Below, piece by piece: positions 22,880 to 34,530 of a stretch of 64,000 nt of DNA (position 1 is the first letter of the stretch; each line of letters starts with the position of its first letter). Below the pieces are notes generated by a model, which did no database searches, was not told the DNA's origin, and worked only from the letters and a program-made list of their open reading frames with translations. The DNA lies in the NCBI GenBank assembly GCA_024364735.1, contig JAGFNQ010005683.1, positions 1 to 64,000 on the forward strand. The letters are read 5' to 3'. Made by a program: the position numbers and the translations under genes. The DNA comes from Boesenbergia rotunda (Eukaryota; Streptophyta; Magnoliopsida; Zingiberales; Zingiberaceae).

Positions 22880-23500
22880 AAACAAAAACCTAGGGTTTTT
22901 GTTCTTGTATGTTTCGGCCACCCCCCTTAGGGGAAGGCCTTGTTTTCTTTTGTTACATGATTAGACCCTTGACACTTAGGGAATATGTGTATATTGATTT
23001 CCTTCATGATAGTTGAACAAAAGGGTTTTGGTTCTTGTAAGATTCGGCCACCCCCTTAGGGGAAGGCCTTGTTCTCTTTTGTTACATAATTAGACCCTTG
23101 GAACTTAGGATATATGTATATGTGTGGCTTATGCAAAATGTTGTGAACAAAACCTAGGGTTACACCCTTGTGTAGGTTTCGGCCAACACCCAAGAAGGGA
23201 CCTTGGTTACCCCTAGATGCATGTGAAGACCCCTTGGAATTTAGAGTATACCTATATGTTGTGTCCCTACATTTTTGTGATAGCAAAACCTAGGGTTTTG
23301 AACTTGGATGGGTTTCGGCCAAGGCTTAGAAAAAGGGGTTAGTGAGGGTTGAATTATCCTACAATATATCCATGTTTAAGATAAGTATACAAGGTGTTTG
23401 AATAAATGTATGTGTGAATGATTAATGCAAAAGTCCTAATATTTCCCTACTCTTGATGTTTCGGCCAACCCACTAGGACTAGGGTTTGTAAAGGTCAAAC
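22880..23500 (+). repeat. Degenerate CCTAGGG / TTCGGCC module repeats
   Basis: Four to five units of roughly 130 bp, each with AAAACCTAGGGTTTT-like, TTCGGCCA and GACCCTTGGAACTTAGG-like segments. Two units include the hairpin CCCCTTAGGGG. The same region is present in all four LTRs. Confidence 0.75.
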
Positions 23501-23739
23501 TACCCTATGATATATGTTTATGGTTGGGGATGATCATATGTATATGTATGTGGTGTTAAATGGAATGGTTGATGAGGAAACCTTAATTGTTAGCATGCTT
23601 TGATATGTTTATGTATGAGGTGTTTAAATGAGATGTCTGATTGAAATCTTAATTGATAGCATGCTACCACTTCCTACGATATGAGTATGACCTATGTGAC
23701 CAAAGCTTGTCAGGTCTAAGGTAGGTTAAGTGGTTGAAA

Positions 23740-23890
23740 TATGATGCATGATGAAATATGATGAACATGTATGAAATGTGATGTATATATGAACATGTAT
23801 GACATATGATGCATGTATGAACATGTATGAAATATGACGAATATATGAACATGTATGAAATATGATGTATGTATGAACATGCCTTATAGC
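23740..23890 (+). repeat. ATGAACATGTATGAAATATGATG minisatellite
   Basis: Tandem short units (ATGAACATGTATGA plus AATATGATG variants), about 28-30 bp. It varies in length among LTRs; LTR 4 near 36410-36530 is shorter. Confidence 0.8.
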
Positions 23891-24923
23891 CCATGGGGCA
23901 CACTTATGAAATTGCATGTGATATGTTAAAATGCTTGAAGGGATACTCAAATAGTATGGGATCAAGAGCACCCGAATGTGTGGTGTGTCCCTAGGGGATC
24001 TAGAGCACCCTTGAAGAGTGGTGTGTCCCATAAGAGTAAATATGGAGTATTCCTTAGTATATATGTAACAGCATGATAAGTATTTTACTTTTAAGTTGTG
24101 TACCCGACTCGGAAGGGGGTCGTTAAATAAATCCGGGGTGCATGTTAACGTGACTCCGGTAGGACGGAAGGGTCCTGCTCTAATGACTTGGTGGCTCGCT
24201 ACCCCAATTCATTAGGGAACGCGCAATAGTTTCCGCGCGATAGTTGGTACACAACAGGGCCCAATATGATATGGATGTATTTTTAAGTAATACCATTATG
24301 GAAATGTTTTGAAAACATTCATTGAGAATATTTGTAATATGTGAAGAGTATGCTTAAGGTACTTGATATTGCATGTTAGAAACTTGGATGTTTAATATGC
24401 TTTGATGAACTCATGCTTATGATTGATTATGTGTACATGTTATATTCTTTCGCACGGATTTAGCGAGTAGGACAGGATCCTTACTAAGCATTTATGCTTA
24501 CTAGTTTATGTGTTGTCTTATGCTGCAGATAACACTTAAATGGAAGGAAGAGGCAGGAGGCTGAAGATGTGTGGGGTGGTGGCTCGGGAAGAAAGATTTC
24601 TATATCTACATAGTTATGCTTATGTTATAGTCCTTGACAATAAGCATTAGTGATTAGGATTGACATGGCATGATAGTGTTTACCTTGGAGGTCTCTTATA
24701 CTTGATTATGTTGTGAGTTACATTACTAGTAATGTTATCATGTTATAGAATGATACTGGATAAATTTTGCAAGCATGCTTAGTACCTAGTTTCCTTGAGT
24801 CCTTGCATTGTTGTTTTAATGTCATGCTAGAAGATAGAAATAGAAGAAAAAAATATATATATTACTATATGATTGAATGTACGTAACCCCGCCCCGAGAG
24901 TAGATATAAGGGCGGGCGTTACA

Positions 24924-26099
24924 GGTTGGTATCAGAGCAGATTTCCCCTCCACCACACACACATCAAGCTTCATCCTGCCGCTTCCAAGTAAGAGATCCT
25001 AACCTCGCTTTATTTTATTTCATGTACAGTAATGATATATAGATATGATTTATGCTTGCATAACAAGAGAAAGTAGCGTTAATTCTTATGTAGCTTATTT
25101 ATCACCTGTACGATAGATATGGCTAGAAGATGTGGCAATCGGGGTGATGAGACCGCACCCCCACCTAATATTATGCAATTTGCCAAAAGAAATGATATGT
25201 CACTAGATTTAGACTGCAAATTTCTGACAACACTGCCCTCGGGTGAGGTGATGCCCTCTACCCAAATGCTACGTGCCGCACCAATCAGAATCGCAGATAG
25301 GGAACTCTACTGCGATCTGATAGTGCTTGATATGTCAGATTATGATGTGATATTGGGCATGGATTTCTTGAACAAATATGGCGCCTCTATTGAGTGCCGT
25401 AAACGAAGAGTTATCTTCCGACCTGAGGCGAAAATTCTGTTCGAATTTATCGGAGAGCCGAAGAAGAGGACAAGTAAATTCTTGTCGGCTCTGAAAGCAA
25501 GGAAGATGTTAGAAAAGGGATGCTCGGGATTTCTAGCTCATGTGGTTGATACCAGTCCTACAGAGAGCCCGAAGCTAGAAGACGTCAAAGTAGTATGCAA
25601 TTACCCAGAGGTATTTCCCGATGACTTACCAGGGTTAGCACCTGAAAGAGATATAGAATTTGCAATTGAGTTAGTTCCTGGTACTAACCCCATTTCTAAG
25701 GCACCATACCGTATGGCGCCGACGGAATTAAAGGAACTGCAAGGACAGTTACAAGAGCTTCTTGACAAGGGACTCATCCGCCCTAGTCATTTCCCTGGGG
25801 AGCTCCCGTACTGTTTGTAAAAGAAAAGAAGGATGGGTCGATGCGAATGTGTATCGACTATCGGGCACTGAATAATGTGACTATCCAGAACAGGTACCCT
25901 CTACCCCGGATAGATGACCTGTTCAGATCTTAGACCGGGAAGTTAAAAAGCTAAGGAACAAGGAAGTACCCTTAGTAAAGGTTCTGTGGCGGAACGAACG
26001 ATTTGAAGAAGCCACGTGGGAACGAGAGGAGGCAATGCGATTAAAGCATCCGGAATTATTTTAAAGTTCGGGACGAACTTTTTATAAGGTAGGGAGGAT
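24924..26099 (+). mobile_element. Gypsy core 1 (1,176 bp) with PBS and remnant genes
   Basis: PBS TGGTATCAGAGC at 24927-24938; purine-rich TAAGGTAGGGAGGAT just before the next LTR. Between them lies one deleted gene remnant. Confidence 0.92.
25119..26064 (+). pseudogene. Gypsy core 1: gag start / protease tail / RT start / integrase end fusion
   Basis: ATG 25119 opens a 233-codon frame. About 18 residues of a gag N-terminus run straight into the C-terminal half of the retropepsin (VILGMDFL block), skipping its active site. RT follows up to LIRPSHF, where a 1-base loss ends the frame at 25820. The next frame resumes RT (IDYRALN, YPLPRIDDLF) to about 25931, then jumps to the integrase C-terminal chromodomain-like segment (VKVLWRN..EATWE), ending at TAA 26062-26064. 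Most of gag, the protease active site, the RT YxDD, RNase H and the integrase core are missing. It is non-autonomous. Confidence 0.9.
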
Positions 26100-29000
26100 T
26101 GTAACGCCCCGAAATTTCCCATATGAAATATTAGGAAATATATAAATTCATGAATATGAAATATGGTGAAATTCATGAAATAGTATCATGAAATATTATG
26201 AATTCATAAATATGAAATATTATGGAATTCATGAAATAGTATCATGAAATATTATGAAATATTATGAATTCATAAATATGAAATATTATGGAATTCATGA
26301 AATAGTATCATGAAATATTATGAAATATTATGAATTCATAAATATGAAATATTATGGAATTCATGAAATAGTATCATGAAATATTATGAAATATTATGAA
26401 TTCATAAATATGAAATATTATGGAATTCATGAAATATTATCATGAAATGTTATGAAATATTATGAATTCATAAATATGCAATATTATTGAATTCATGGAA
26501 TATAATTATCATGAAATATTATGAAATATATGAATTCATGGAATATAATTAATATTATGAAATTTCATGATGGGCTTGGCTTAATGGGCTTGGATTAGTG
26601 CAAAATGTGATAAAAAGAAAATAAAGAAGGGAGGAAGCAGGGATTGAACCTTGAACCTCCTAGTTGCACTAGCAATGTCTTAACCATTGCACCAAGCCAT
26701 GCTTCTTGTAGAGGGAATAAGAAACATGCTTGTTAAAAGCCAGGGAGGTGAAGAGACATGTCTTTTCATGAGAAAAGTATAAATAAGGGAAGTTGGAATA
26801 ACTTCCTCTTTCTCTTCTTCTTCCTCCCCTCATCACCGAAATTCTCTTCTTCTCCCTCTCCATTTTCGAAAGTGAACCTAGGGTTCTAACCCTAGGAAAT
26901 TGGAAGAGTAAAGGAACCCTTTAAGGTTCTTACCTTCTACTAGGGCCAAGATTGCTAAGAGAAGGCAAACAAGGGAAACACTCACCTTCCTTCAACCAAG
27001 GGCATCTTAAGAGGTTAGAGAAGGAGAAAATCAAGCGAAAGGATGTAAGTATTCCCTCGCCTGCAGTGTAATAGTTCTTGAATGTGGTATCCTTTAACAG
27101 GTTGTAAACAAAAACCTAGGGTTTTTGTTCTTGTATGTTTCGGCCACCCCCCTTAGGGGAAGGCCTTGTTTTCTTTTGTTACATGATTAGACCCTTGACA
27201 CTTAGGGAATATGTGTATATTGATTTCCTTCATGATAGTTGAACAAAAGGGTTTTGGTTCTTGTAAGATTCGGCCACCCCCTTAGGGGAAGGCCTTGTTC
27301 TCTTTTGTTACATAATTAGACCCTTGGAACTTAGGATATATGTATATGTGTGGCTTATGCAAAATGTTGTGAACAAAACCTAGGGTTACACCCTTGTGTA
27401 GGTTTCGGCCAACACCCAAGAAGGGACCTTGGTTACCCCTAGATGCATGTGAAGACCCCTTGGAATTTAGAGTATACCTATATGTTGTGTCCCTACATTT
27501 TTGTGATAGCAAAACCTAGGGTTTTGAACTTGGATGGGTTTCGGCCAAGGCTTAGAAAAAGGGGTTAGTGAGGGTTGAATTATCCTACAATATATCCATG
27601 TTTAAGATAAGTATACAAGGTGTTTGAATAAATGTATGTGTGAATGATTAATGCAAAAGTCCTAATATTTCCCTACTCTTGATGTTTCGGCCAACCCACT
27701 AGGACTAGGGTTTGTAAAGGTCAAACTACCCTATGATATATGTTTATGGTTGGGGATGATCATATGTATATGTATGTGGTGTTAAATGGAATGGTTGATG
27801 AGGAAACCTTAATTGTTAGCATGCTTTGATATGTTTATGTATGAGGTGTTTAAATGAGATGTCTGATTGAAATCTTAATTGATAGCATGCTACCACTTCC
27901 TACGATATGAGTATGACCTATGTGACCAAAGCTTGTCAGGTCTAAGGTAGGTTAAGTGGTTGAAATATGATGCATGATGAAATATGATGAACATGTATGA
28001 AATGTGATGTATATATGAACATGTATGACATATGATGCATGTATGAACATGTATGAAATATGACGAATATATGAACATGTATGAAATATGATGTATGTAT
28101 GAACATGCCTTATAGCCCATGGGGCACACTTATGAAATTGCATGTGATATGTTAAAATGCTTGAAGGGATACTCAAATAGTATGGGATCAAGAGCACCCG
28201 AATGTGTGGTGTGTCCCTAGGGGATCTAGAGCACCCTTGAAGAGTGGTGTGTCCCATAAGAGTAAATATGGAGTATTCCTTAGTATATATGTAACAGCAT
28301 GATAAGTATTTTACTTTTAAGTTGTGTACCCGACTCGGAAGGGGGTCGTTAAATAAATCCGGGGTGCATGTTAACGTGACTCCGGTAGGACGGAAGGGTC
28401 CTGCTCTAATGACTTGGTGGCTCGCTACCCCAATTCATTAGGGAACGCGCAATAGTTTCCGCGCGATAGTTGGTACACAACAGGGCCCAATATGATATGG
28501 ATGTATTTTTAAGTAATACCATTATGGAAATGTTTTGAAAACATTCATTGAGAATATTTGTAATATGTGAAGAGTATGCTTAAGGTACTTGATATTGCAT
28601 GTTAGAAACTTGGATGTTTAATATGCTTTGATGAACTCATGCTTATGATTGATTATGTGTACATGTTATATTCTTTCGCACGGATTTAGCGAGTAGGACA
28701 GGATCCTTACTAAGCATTTATGCTTACTAGTTTATGTGTTGTCTTATGCTGCAGATAACACTTAAATGGAAGGAAGAGGCAGGAGGCTGAAGATGTGTGG
28801 GGTGGTGGCTCGGGAAGAAAGATTTCTATATCTACATAGTTATGCTTATGTTATAGTCCTTGACAATAAGCATTAGTGATTAGGATTGACATGGCATGAT
28901 AGTGTTTACCTTGGAGGTCTCTTATACTTGATTATGTTGTGAGTTACATTACTAGTAATGTTATCATGTTATAGAATGATACTGGATAAATTTTGCAAGC

Positions 29001-29150
29001 ATGCTTAGTACCTAGTTTCCTTGAGTCCTTGCATTGTTGTTTTAATGCCATTCTAGAAGATAGAAATAGAAGAAAAATAAAATATATATTACTATATGAT
29101 TGAATGTACGTAACCCCGCCCCGAGAGTAGATATAAGGGCGGGCGTTACA
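26100..29150 (+). repeat. Gypsy LTR 2 (3,051 bp)
   Basis: Nearly identical to LTR 1 throughout, including the U5 patch (about 28835-29000) that differs in LTRs 3 and 4. Confidence 0.93.
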
Positions 29151-30326
29151 GGTTGGTATCAGAGCAGATTTCCCCTCCACCACACACACATCAAGCTTCA
29201 TCCTGCCGCTTCCAAGTAAGAGATCCTAACCTCGCTTTATTTTATTTCATGTACAGTAATGATATATAGATATGATTTATGCTTGCATAACAAGAGAAAG
29301 TAGCGTTAATTCTTATGTAGCTTATTTATCACCTGTACGATAGATATGGCTAGAAGATGTGGCAATCGGGGTGATGAGACCGCACCCCCACCTAATATTA
29401 TGCAATTTGCCAAAAGAAATGATATGTCACTAGATTTAGACTGCAAATTTCTGACAACACTGCCCTCGGGTGAGGTGATGCCCTCTACCCAAATGCTACG
29501 TGCCGCACCAATCAGAATCGCAGATAGGGAACTCTACTGCGATCTGATAGTGCTTGATATGTCAGATTATGATGTGATATTGGGCATGGATTTCTTGAAC
29601 AAATATGGCGCCTCTATTGAGTGCCGTAAACGAAGAGTTATCTTCCGACCTGAGGCGAAAATTCTGTTCGAATTTATCGGAGAGCCGAAGAAGAGGACAA
29701 GTAAATTCTTGTCGGCTCTGAAAGCAAGGAAGATGTTAGAAAAGGGATGCTCGGGATTTCTAGCTCATGTGGTTGATACCAGTCCTACAGAGAGCCCGAA
29801 GCTAGAAGACGTCAAAGTAGTATACAATTACCCAGAGGTATTTCCCGATGACTTACCAGGGTTAGCACCTGAAAGAGATATAGAATTTGCAATTGAGTTA
29901 GTTCCTGGTACTAACCCCATTTCTAAGGCACCATACCGTATGGCGCCGACGGAATTAAAGGAACTGCAAGGACAGTTACAAGAGCTTCTTGACAAGGGAC
30001 TCATCCGCCCTAGTCATTTCCCTGGGGAGCTCCCGTACTGTTTGTAAAAGAAAAGAAGGATGGGTCGATGCGAATGTGTATCGACTATCGGGCACTGAAT
30101 AATGTGACTATCCAGAACAGGTACCCTCTACCCCGGATAGATGACCTGTTCAGATCTTAGACCGGGAAGTTAAAAAGCTAAGGAACAAGGAAGTACCCTT
30201 AGTAAAGGTTCTGTGGCGGAACGAACGATTTGAAGAAGCCACGTGGGAACGAGAGGAGGCAATGCGATTAAAGCATCCGGAATTATTTTAAAGTTCGGGA
30301 CGAACTTTTTATAAGGTAGGGAGGAT
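29151..30326 (+). mobile_element. Gypsy core 2 (1,176 bp)
   Basis: PBS at 29154-29165. Same deletions and length as core 1. Confidence 0.92.
29346..30291 (+). pseudogene. Gypsy core 2 fusion remnant
   Basis: Same 233-codon frame, frameshift and integrase-end segment as core 1. The only coding change I noticed is TGC to TAC near 29822 (Cys to Tyr). Confidence 0.9.
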
Positions 30327-33300
30327 TGTAACGCCCCGAAATTTCCCATATGAAATATTAGGAAATATATAAATTCATGAATATGAAATATGGTGAAATT
30401 CATGAAATAGTATCATGAAATATTATGAATTCATAAATATGAAATATTATGGAATTCATGAAATAGTATCATGAAATATTATGAAATATTATGAATTCAT
30501 AAATATGAAATATTATGGAATTCATGAAATAGTATCATGAAATATTATGAAATATTATGAATTCATAAATATGAAATATTATGGAATTCATGAAATAGTA
30601 TCATGAAATATTATGAATTCATAAATATGAAATATTATGGAATTCATGAAATATTATCATGAAATGTTATGAAATATTATGAATTCATAAATATGCAATA
30701 TTATTGAATTCATGGAATATAATTATCATGAAATATTATGAAATATATGAATTCATGGAATATAATTAATATTATGAAATTTCATGATGGGCTTGGCTTA
30801 ATGGGCTTGGATTAGTGCAAAATGTGATAAAAAGAAAATAAAGAAGGGAGGAAGCAGGGATTGAACCTTGAACCTCCTAGTTGCACTAGCAATGTCTTAA
30901 CCATTGCACCAAGCCATGCTTCTTGTAGAGGGAATAAGAAACATGCTTGTTAAAAGCCAGGGAGGTGAAGAGACATGTCTTTTCATGAGAAAAGTATAAA
31001 TAAGGGAAGTTGGAATAACTTCCTCTTTCTCTTCTTCTTCCTCCCCTCATCACCGAAATTCTCTTCTTCTCCCTCTCCATTTTCGAAAGTGAACCTAGGG
31101 TTCTAACCCTAGGAAATTGGAAGAGTAAAGGAACCCTTTAAGGTTCTTACCTTCTACTAGGGCCAAGATTGCTAAGAGAAGGCAAACAAGGGAAACACTC
31201 ACCTTCCTTCAACCAAGGGCATCTTAAGAGGTTAGAGAAGGAGAAAATCAAGCGAAAGGATGTAAGTATCCCCTCGCCTGCAGTGTAATAGTTCTTGAAT
31301 GTGGTATCCTTTAACATGTTGTAAACAAAAACCTAGGGTTTTTGTTCTTGTATGTTTCGGCCACCCCCCTTAGGGGAAGGCCTTGTTTTCTTTTGTTACA
31401 TGATTAGACCCTTGACACTTAGGGAATATGTGTATATTGATTTCCTTCATGATAGTTGAACAAAAGGAAGGAAGAACTAGGGTTTTGGTTCTTGTAAGAT
31501 TCGGCCACCCCTTTAGGGGAAGGCTTTGTTCTCTTTTGTTACATAATTAGACCCTTGGAACTTAGGATATATGTATATGTGTGGTTTATGCAAAATGTTG
31601 TGAACAAAACCTAGGGTTACACCCTTGTGTAGGTTTCGGCCAACACCCAAGAAGGGACCTTGGTTACCCCTAGATGCATGTGAAGACCCCTTGGAATTTA
31701 GAGTATACCTATATGTTGTGTCCCTACATTTTTGTGATAGCAAAACCTAGGGTTTTGAACTTGGATGGGTTTCGGCCAAGGCTTAGAAAAAGGGGTTAGT
31801 GAGGGTTGAATTATCCTACAATATATCCATGTTTAAGATAAGTATACAAGGTGTTTGAATAAATGTATGTGTGAATGATTAATGCAAAAGTCCTAATATT
31901 TCCCCTACTCTTGATGTTTCGGCCAACCCACTAGGACTAGGGTTTGTAAAGGTCAAACTACCCTATGATATATGTTTATGGTTGGGGATGATCATATGTA
32001 TATGTATGTGGTGTTAAATGGAATGGTTGATGAGGAAACCTTAATTGTTAGCATGCTTTGATATGTTTATGTATGAGGTGTTTAAATGAGATGTCTGATT
32101 GAAATCTTAATTGATAGCATGCTACCACTTCCTACGATATGAGTATGACCTATGTGACCAAAGCTTGTCAGGTCTAAGGTAGGTTAAGTGGTTGAAATAT
32201 GATGATGAAATATGATGAACATGTATGAAATGTGATGTATATATGAACATGTATGACATATGATGCATGTATGAACATGTATGAAATATGATGAATATAT
32301 GAACATGTATGAAATATGATGTATGTATGAGCATGCCTTATAGCCCATGGGGTACATTTATGAAATTGCATGTGATATGTTAAAATGCTTGAATGGATAC
32401 TCAAATAGTATGGGATCAAGAGCACCCCGAATGTGTGGTGTGTCCCTAGGGATCAGAGCACCCTTGAAGAGTGGTGTGTCCCATAAGAGTAATATGGAGT
32501 ATTCCTTAGCATATATGTAACAGCATGATAAGTATTTTACTTTTAAGTTGTGTACCCGACTCGGAAGGGGGTCGTTAAATAAATCCGGGGTGCATGTTAA
32601 CGTGACTCCGGTAGGACGGAAGGGTCCTGCTCTAATGACTTGGTGGCTCGCTACCCCAATTCATTAGGGAACGCGCAATAGTTTCCGCGCGATAGTTGGT
32701 ACACAACAGGGCCCGATATGATATGGATGTATTTTTAAGTAATACCATTATGGAAATGTTTTGAAAACATTCATTGAGAATATTTGTAATATGTGAAGAG
32801 TATGCTTAAGGTACTTGATATGCATGTTAGAAACTGGATGTTTAATATGCTTTGATGAACTCATGCTTATGATTTATTATGTGTACATGTTATTCTTTCG
32901 TATGGTTTTAGCGAGTAGGACAGGATCCTTACTAAGCATTTATGCTTACTAGTTTATGTGTTGTCTTATGCTGCAGATAACACTTAAATGGAAGGAAGAG
33001 GCAGGAGGCTGAAGATGTGTGGGGTGGTGGCTCGGGAAGAAAGATTTCTATATCTACATATTTATGCTTATGTTATGCTCCTTGACAATGAATGATAGTG
33101 ATTAGGATTGATATTGCATGATAATAGTTACACTTGGAATTTTCATATACTTGATTTATTGGATTATATTATGGTGTGAAATAATATGTGAACTTGATAA
33201 TTTTTGCAAGCATGCTTAGTACCTAGTTCTCTTAAGTCCTTGCATTGTTGTTTTAATGTCATGCTAGGAGATAGAAATAGAAAAAAAAATATTACTATAT

Positions 33301-33354
33301 GATTGAATGTACGTAACCCCGCCCCGAGAGTAGATATAAGGGCGGGCGTTTACA
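30327..33354 (+). repeat. Gypsy LTR 3 (3,028 bp)
   Basis: Same family, but with small indels (an insertion near 31465, a shortened AT-rich block) and a U5 patch (about 33060-33300) shared with LTR 4 rather than LTRs 1 and 2. It ends GCGTTTACA with one extra T. Confidence 0.92.
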
Positions 33355-34530
33355 GGTTGGTATCAGAGCAGATTTCCCCTCCACCACACACACATCAAGC
33401 TTCATCCTGCCGCTTCCAAGTAAGAGATCCTAACCTCGCTTTATTTTATTTCATGTACAGTAATGATATATAGATATGATTTATGCTTGCATAACAAGAG
33501 AAAGTAGCGTTAATTCTTATGTAGCTTATTTATCACCTGTACGATAGATATGGCTAGAAGATGTGGCAATCGGGGTGATGAGACCGCACCCCCACCTAAT
33601 ATTATGCAATTTGCCAAAAGAAATGATATGTCACTAGATTTAGACTGCAAATTTCTGACAACACTGCCCTCGGGTGAGGTGATGCCCTCTACCCAAATGC
33701 TACGTGCCGCACCAATCAGAATCGCAGATAGGGAACTCTACTGCGATCTGATAGTGCTTGATATGTCAGATTATGATGTGATATTGGGCATGGATTTCTT
33801 GAACAAATATGGCGCCTCTATTGAGTGCCGTAAACGAAGAGTTATCTTCCGACCTGAGGCGAAAATTCTGTTCGAATTTATCGGAGAGCCGAAGAAGAGG
33901 ACAAGTAAATTCTTGTCGGCTCTGAAAGCAAGGAAGATGTTAGAAAAGGGATGCTCGGGATTTCTAGCTCATGTGGTTGATACCAGTCCTACAGAGAGCC
34001 CGAAGCTAGAAGACGTCAAAGTAGTATGCAATTACCCAGAGGTATTTCCCGATGACTTACCAGGGTTAGCACCTGAAAGAGATATAGAATTTGCAATTGA
34101 GTTAGTTCCTGGTACTAACCCCATTTCTAAGGCACCATACCGGATGGCGCCGACGGAATTAAAGGAACTGCAAGGACAGTTACAAGAGCTTCTTGACAAG
34201 GGACTCATCCGCCCTAGTCATTTCCCTGGGGAGCTCCCGTACTGTTTGTAAAAGAAAAGAAGGATGGGTCGATGCGAATGTGTATCGACTATCGGGCACT
34301 GAATAATGTGACTATCCAGAACAGGTACCCTCTACCCCGGATAGATGACCTGTTCAGATCTTAGACCGGGAAGTTAAAAAGCTAAGGAACAAGGAAGTAC
34401 CCTTAGTAAAGGTTCTGTGGCGGAACGAACGATTTGAAGAAGCCACGTGGGAACGAGAGGAGGCAATGCGATTAAAGCATCCGGAATTATTTTAAAGTTC
34501 GGGACGAACTTTTTATAAGGTAGGGAGGAT
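33355..34530 (+). mobile_element. Gypsy core 3 (1,176 bp)
   Basis: PBS at 33358-33369. Same length and deletions as cores 1 and 2, despite the diverged LTRs around it. Confidence 0.92.
33550..34495 (+). pseudogene. Gypsy core 3 fusion remnant
   Basis: Protein identical to core 1 over 233 codons; one silent change noticed (CGT to CGG near 34143). Same frameshift. Confidence 0.9.

Larger units (their letters stand above)
21874..24923 (+). repeat. Gypsy LTR 1 (3,050 bp)
   Basis: Starts TGTAACGCCCCG, ends GGGCGGGCGTTACA. It holds an AT-rich GAATTC tandem block, a TATA box, a CCTAGGG/TTCGGCC degenerate repeat (about 22880-23500), an AACATGTATG minisatellite and a GC-richer block at about 24097-24262 that is unusually conserved among the four LTRs. 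Confidence 0.93.

Noticed and set aside
22880..23500. Telomere-like CCTAGGG / AACCTAGGG motifs
   Set aside because: They are not TTTAGGG tandem repeats; they are spaced pieces of a degenerate LTR module.
23664..24031. Minus-strand frames rich in His/Ile/Tyr/Ser in each gypsy LTR
   Set aside because: They are translations of the ATGAACATGTATG minisatellite.
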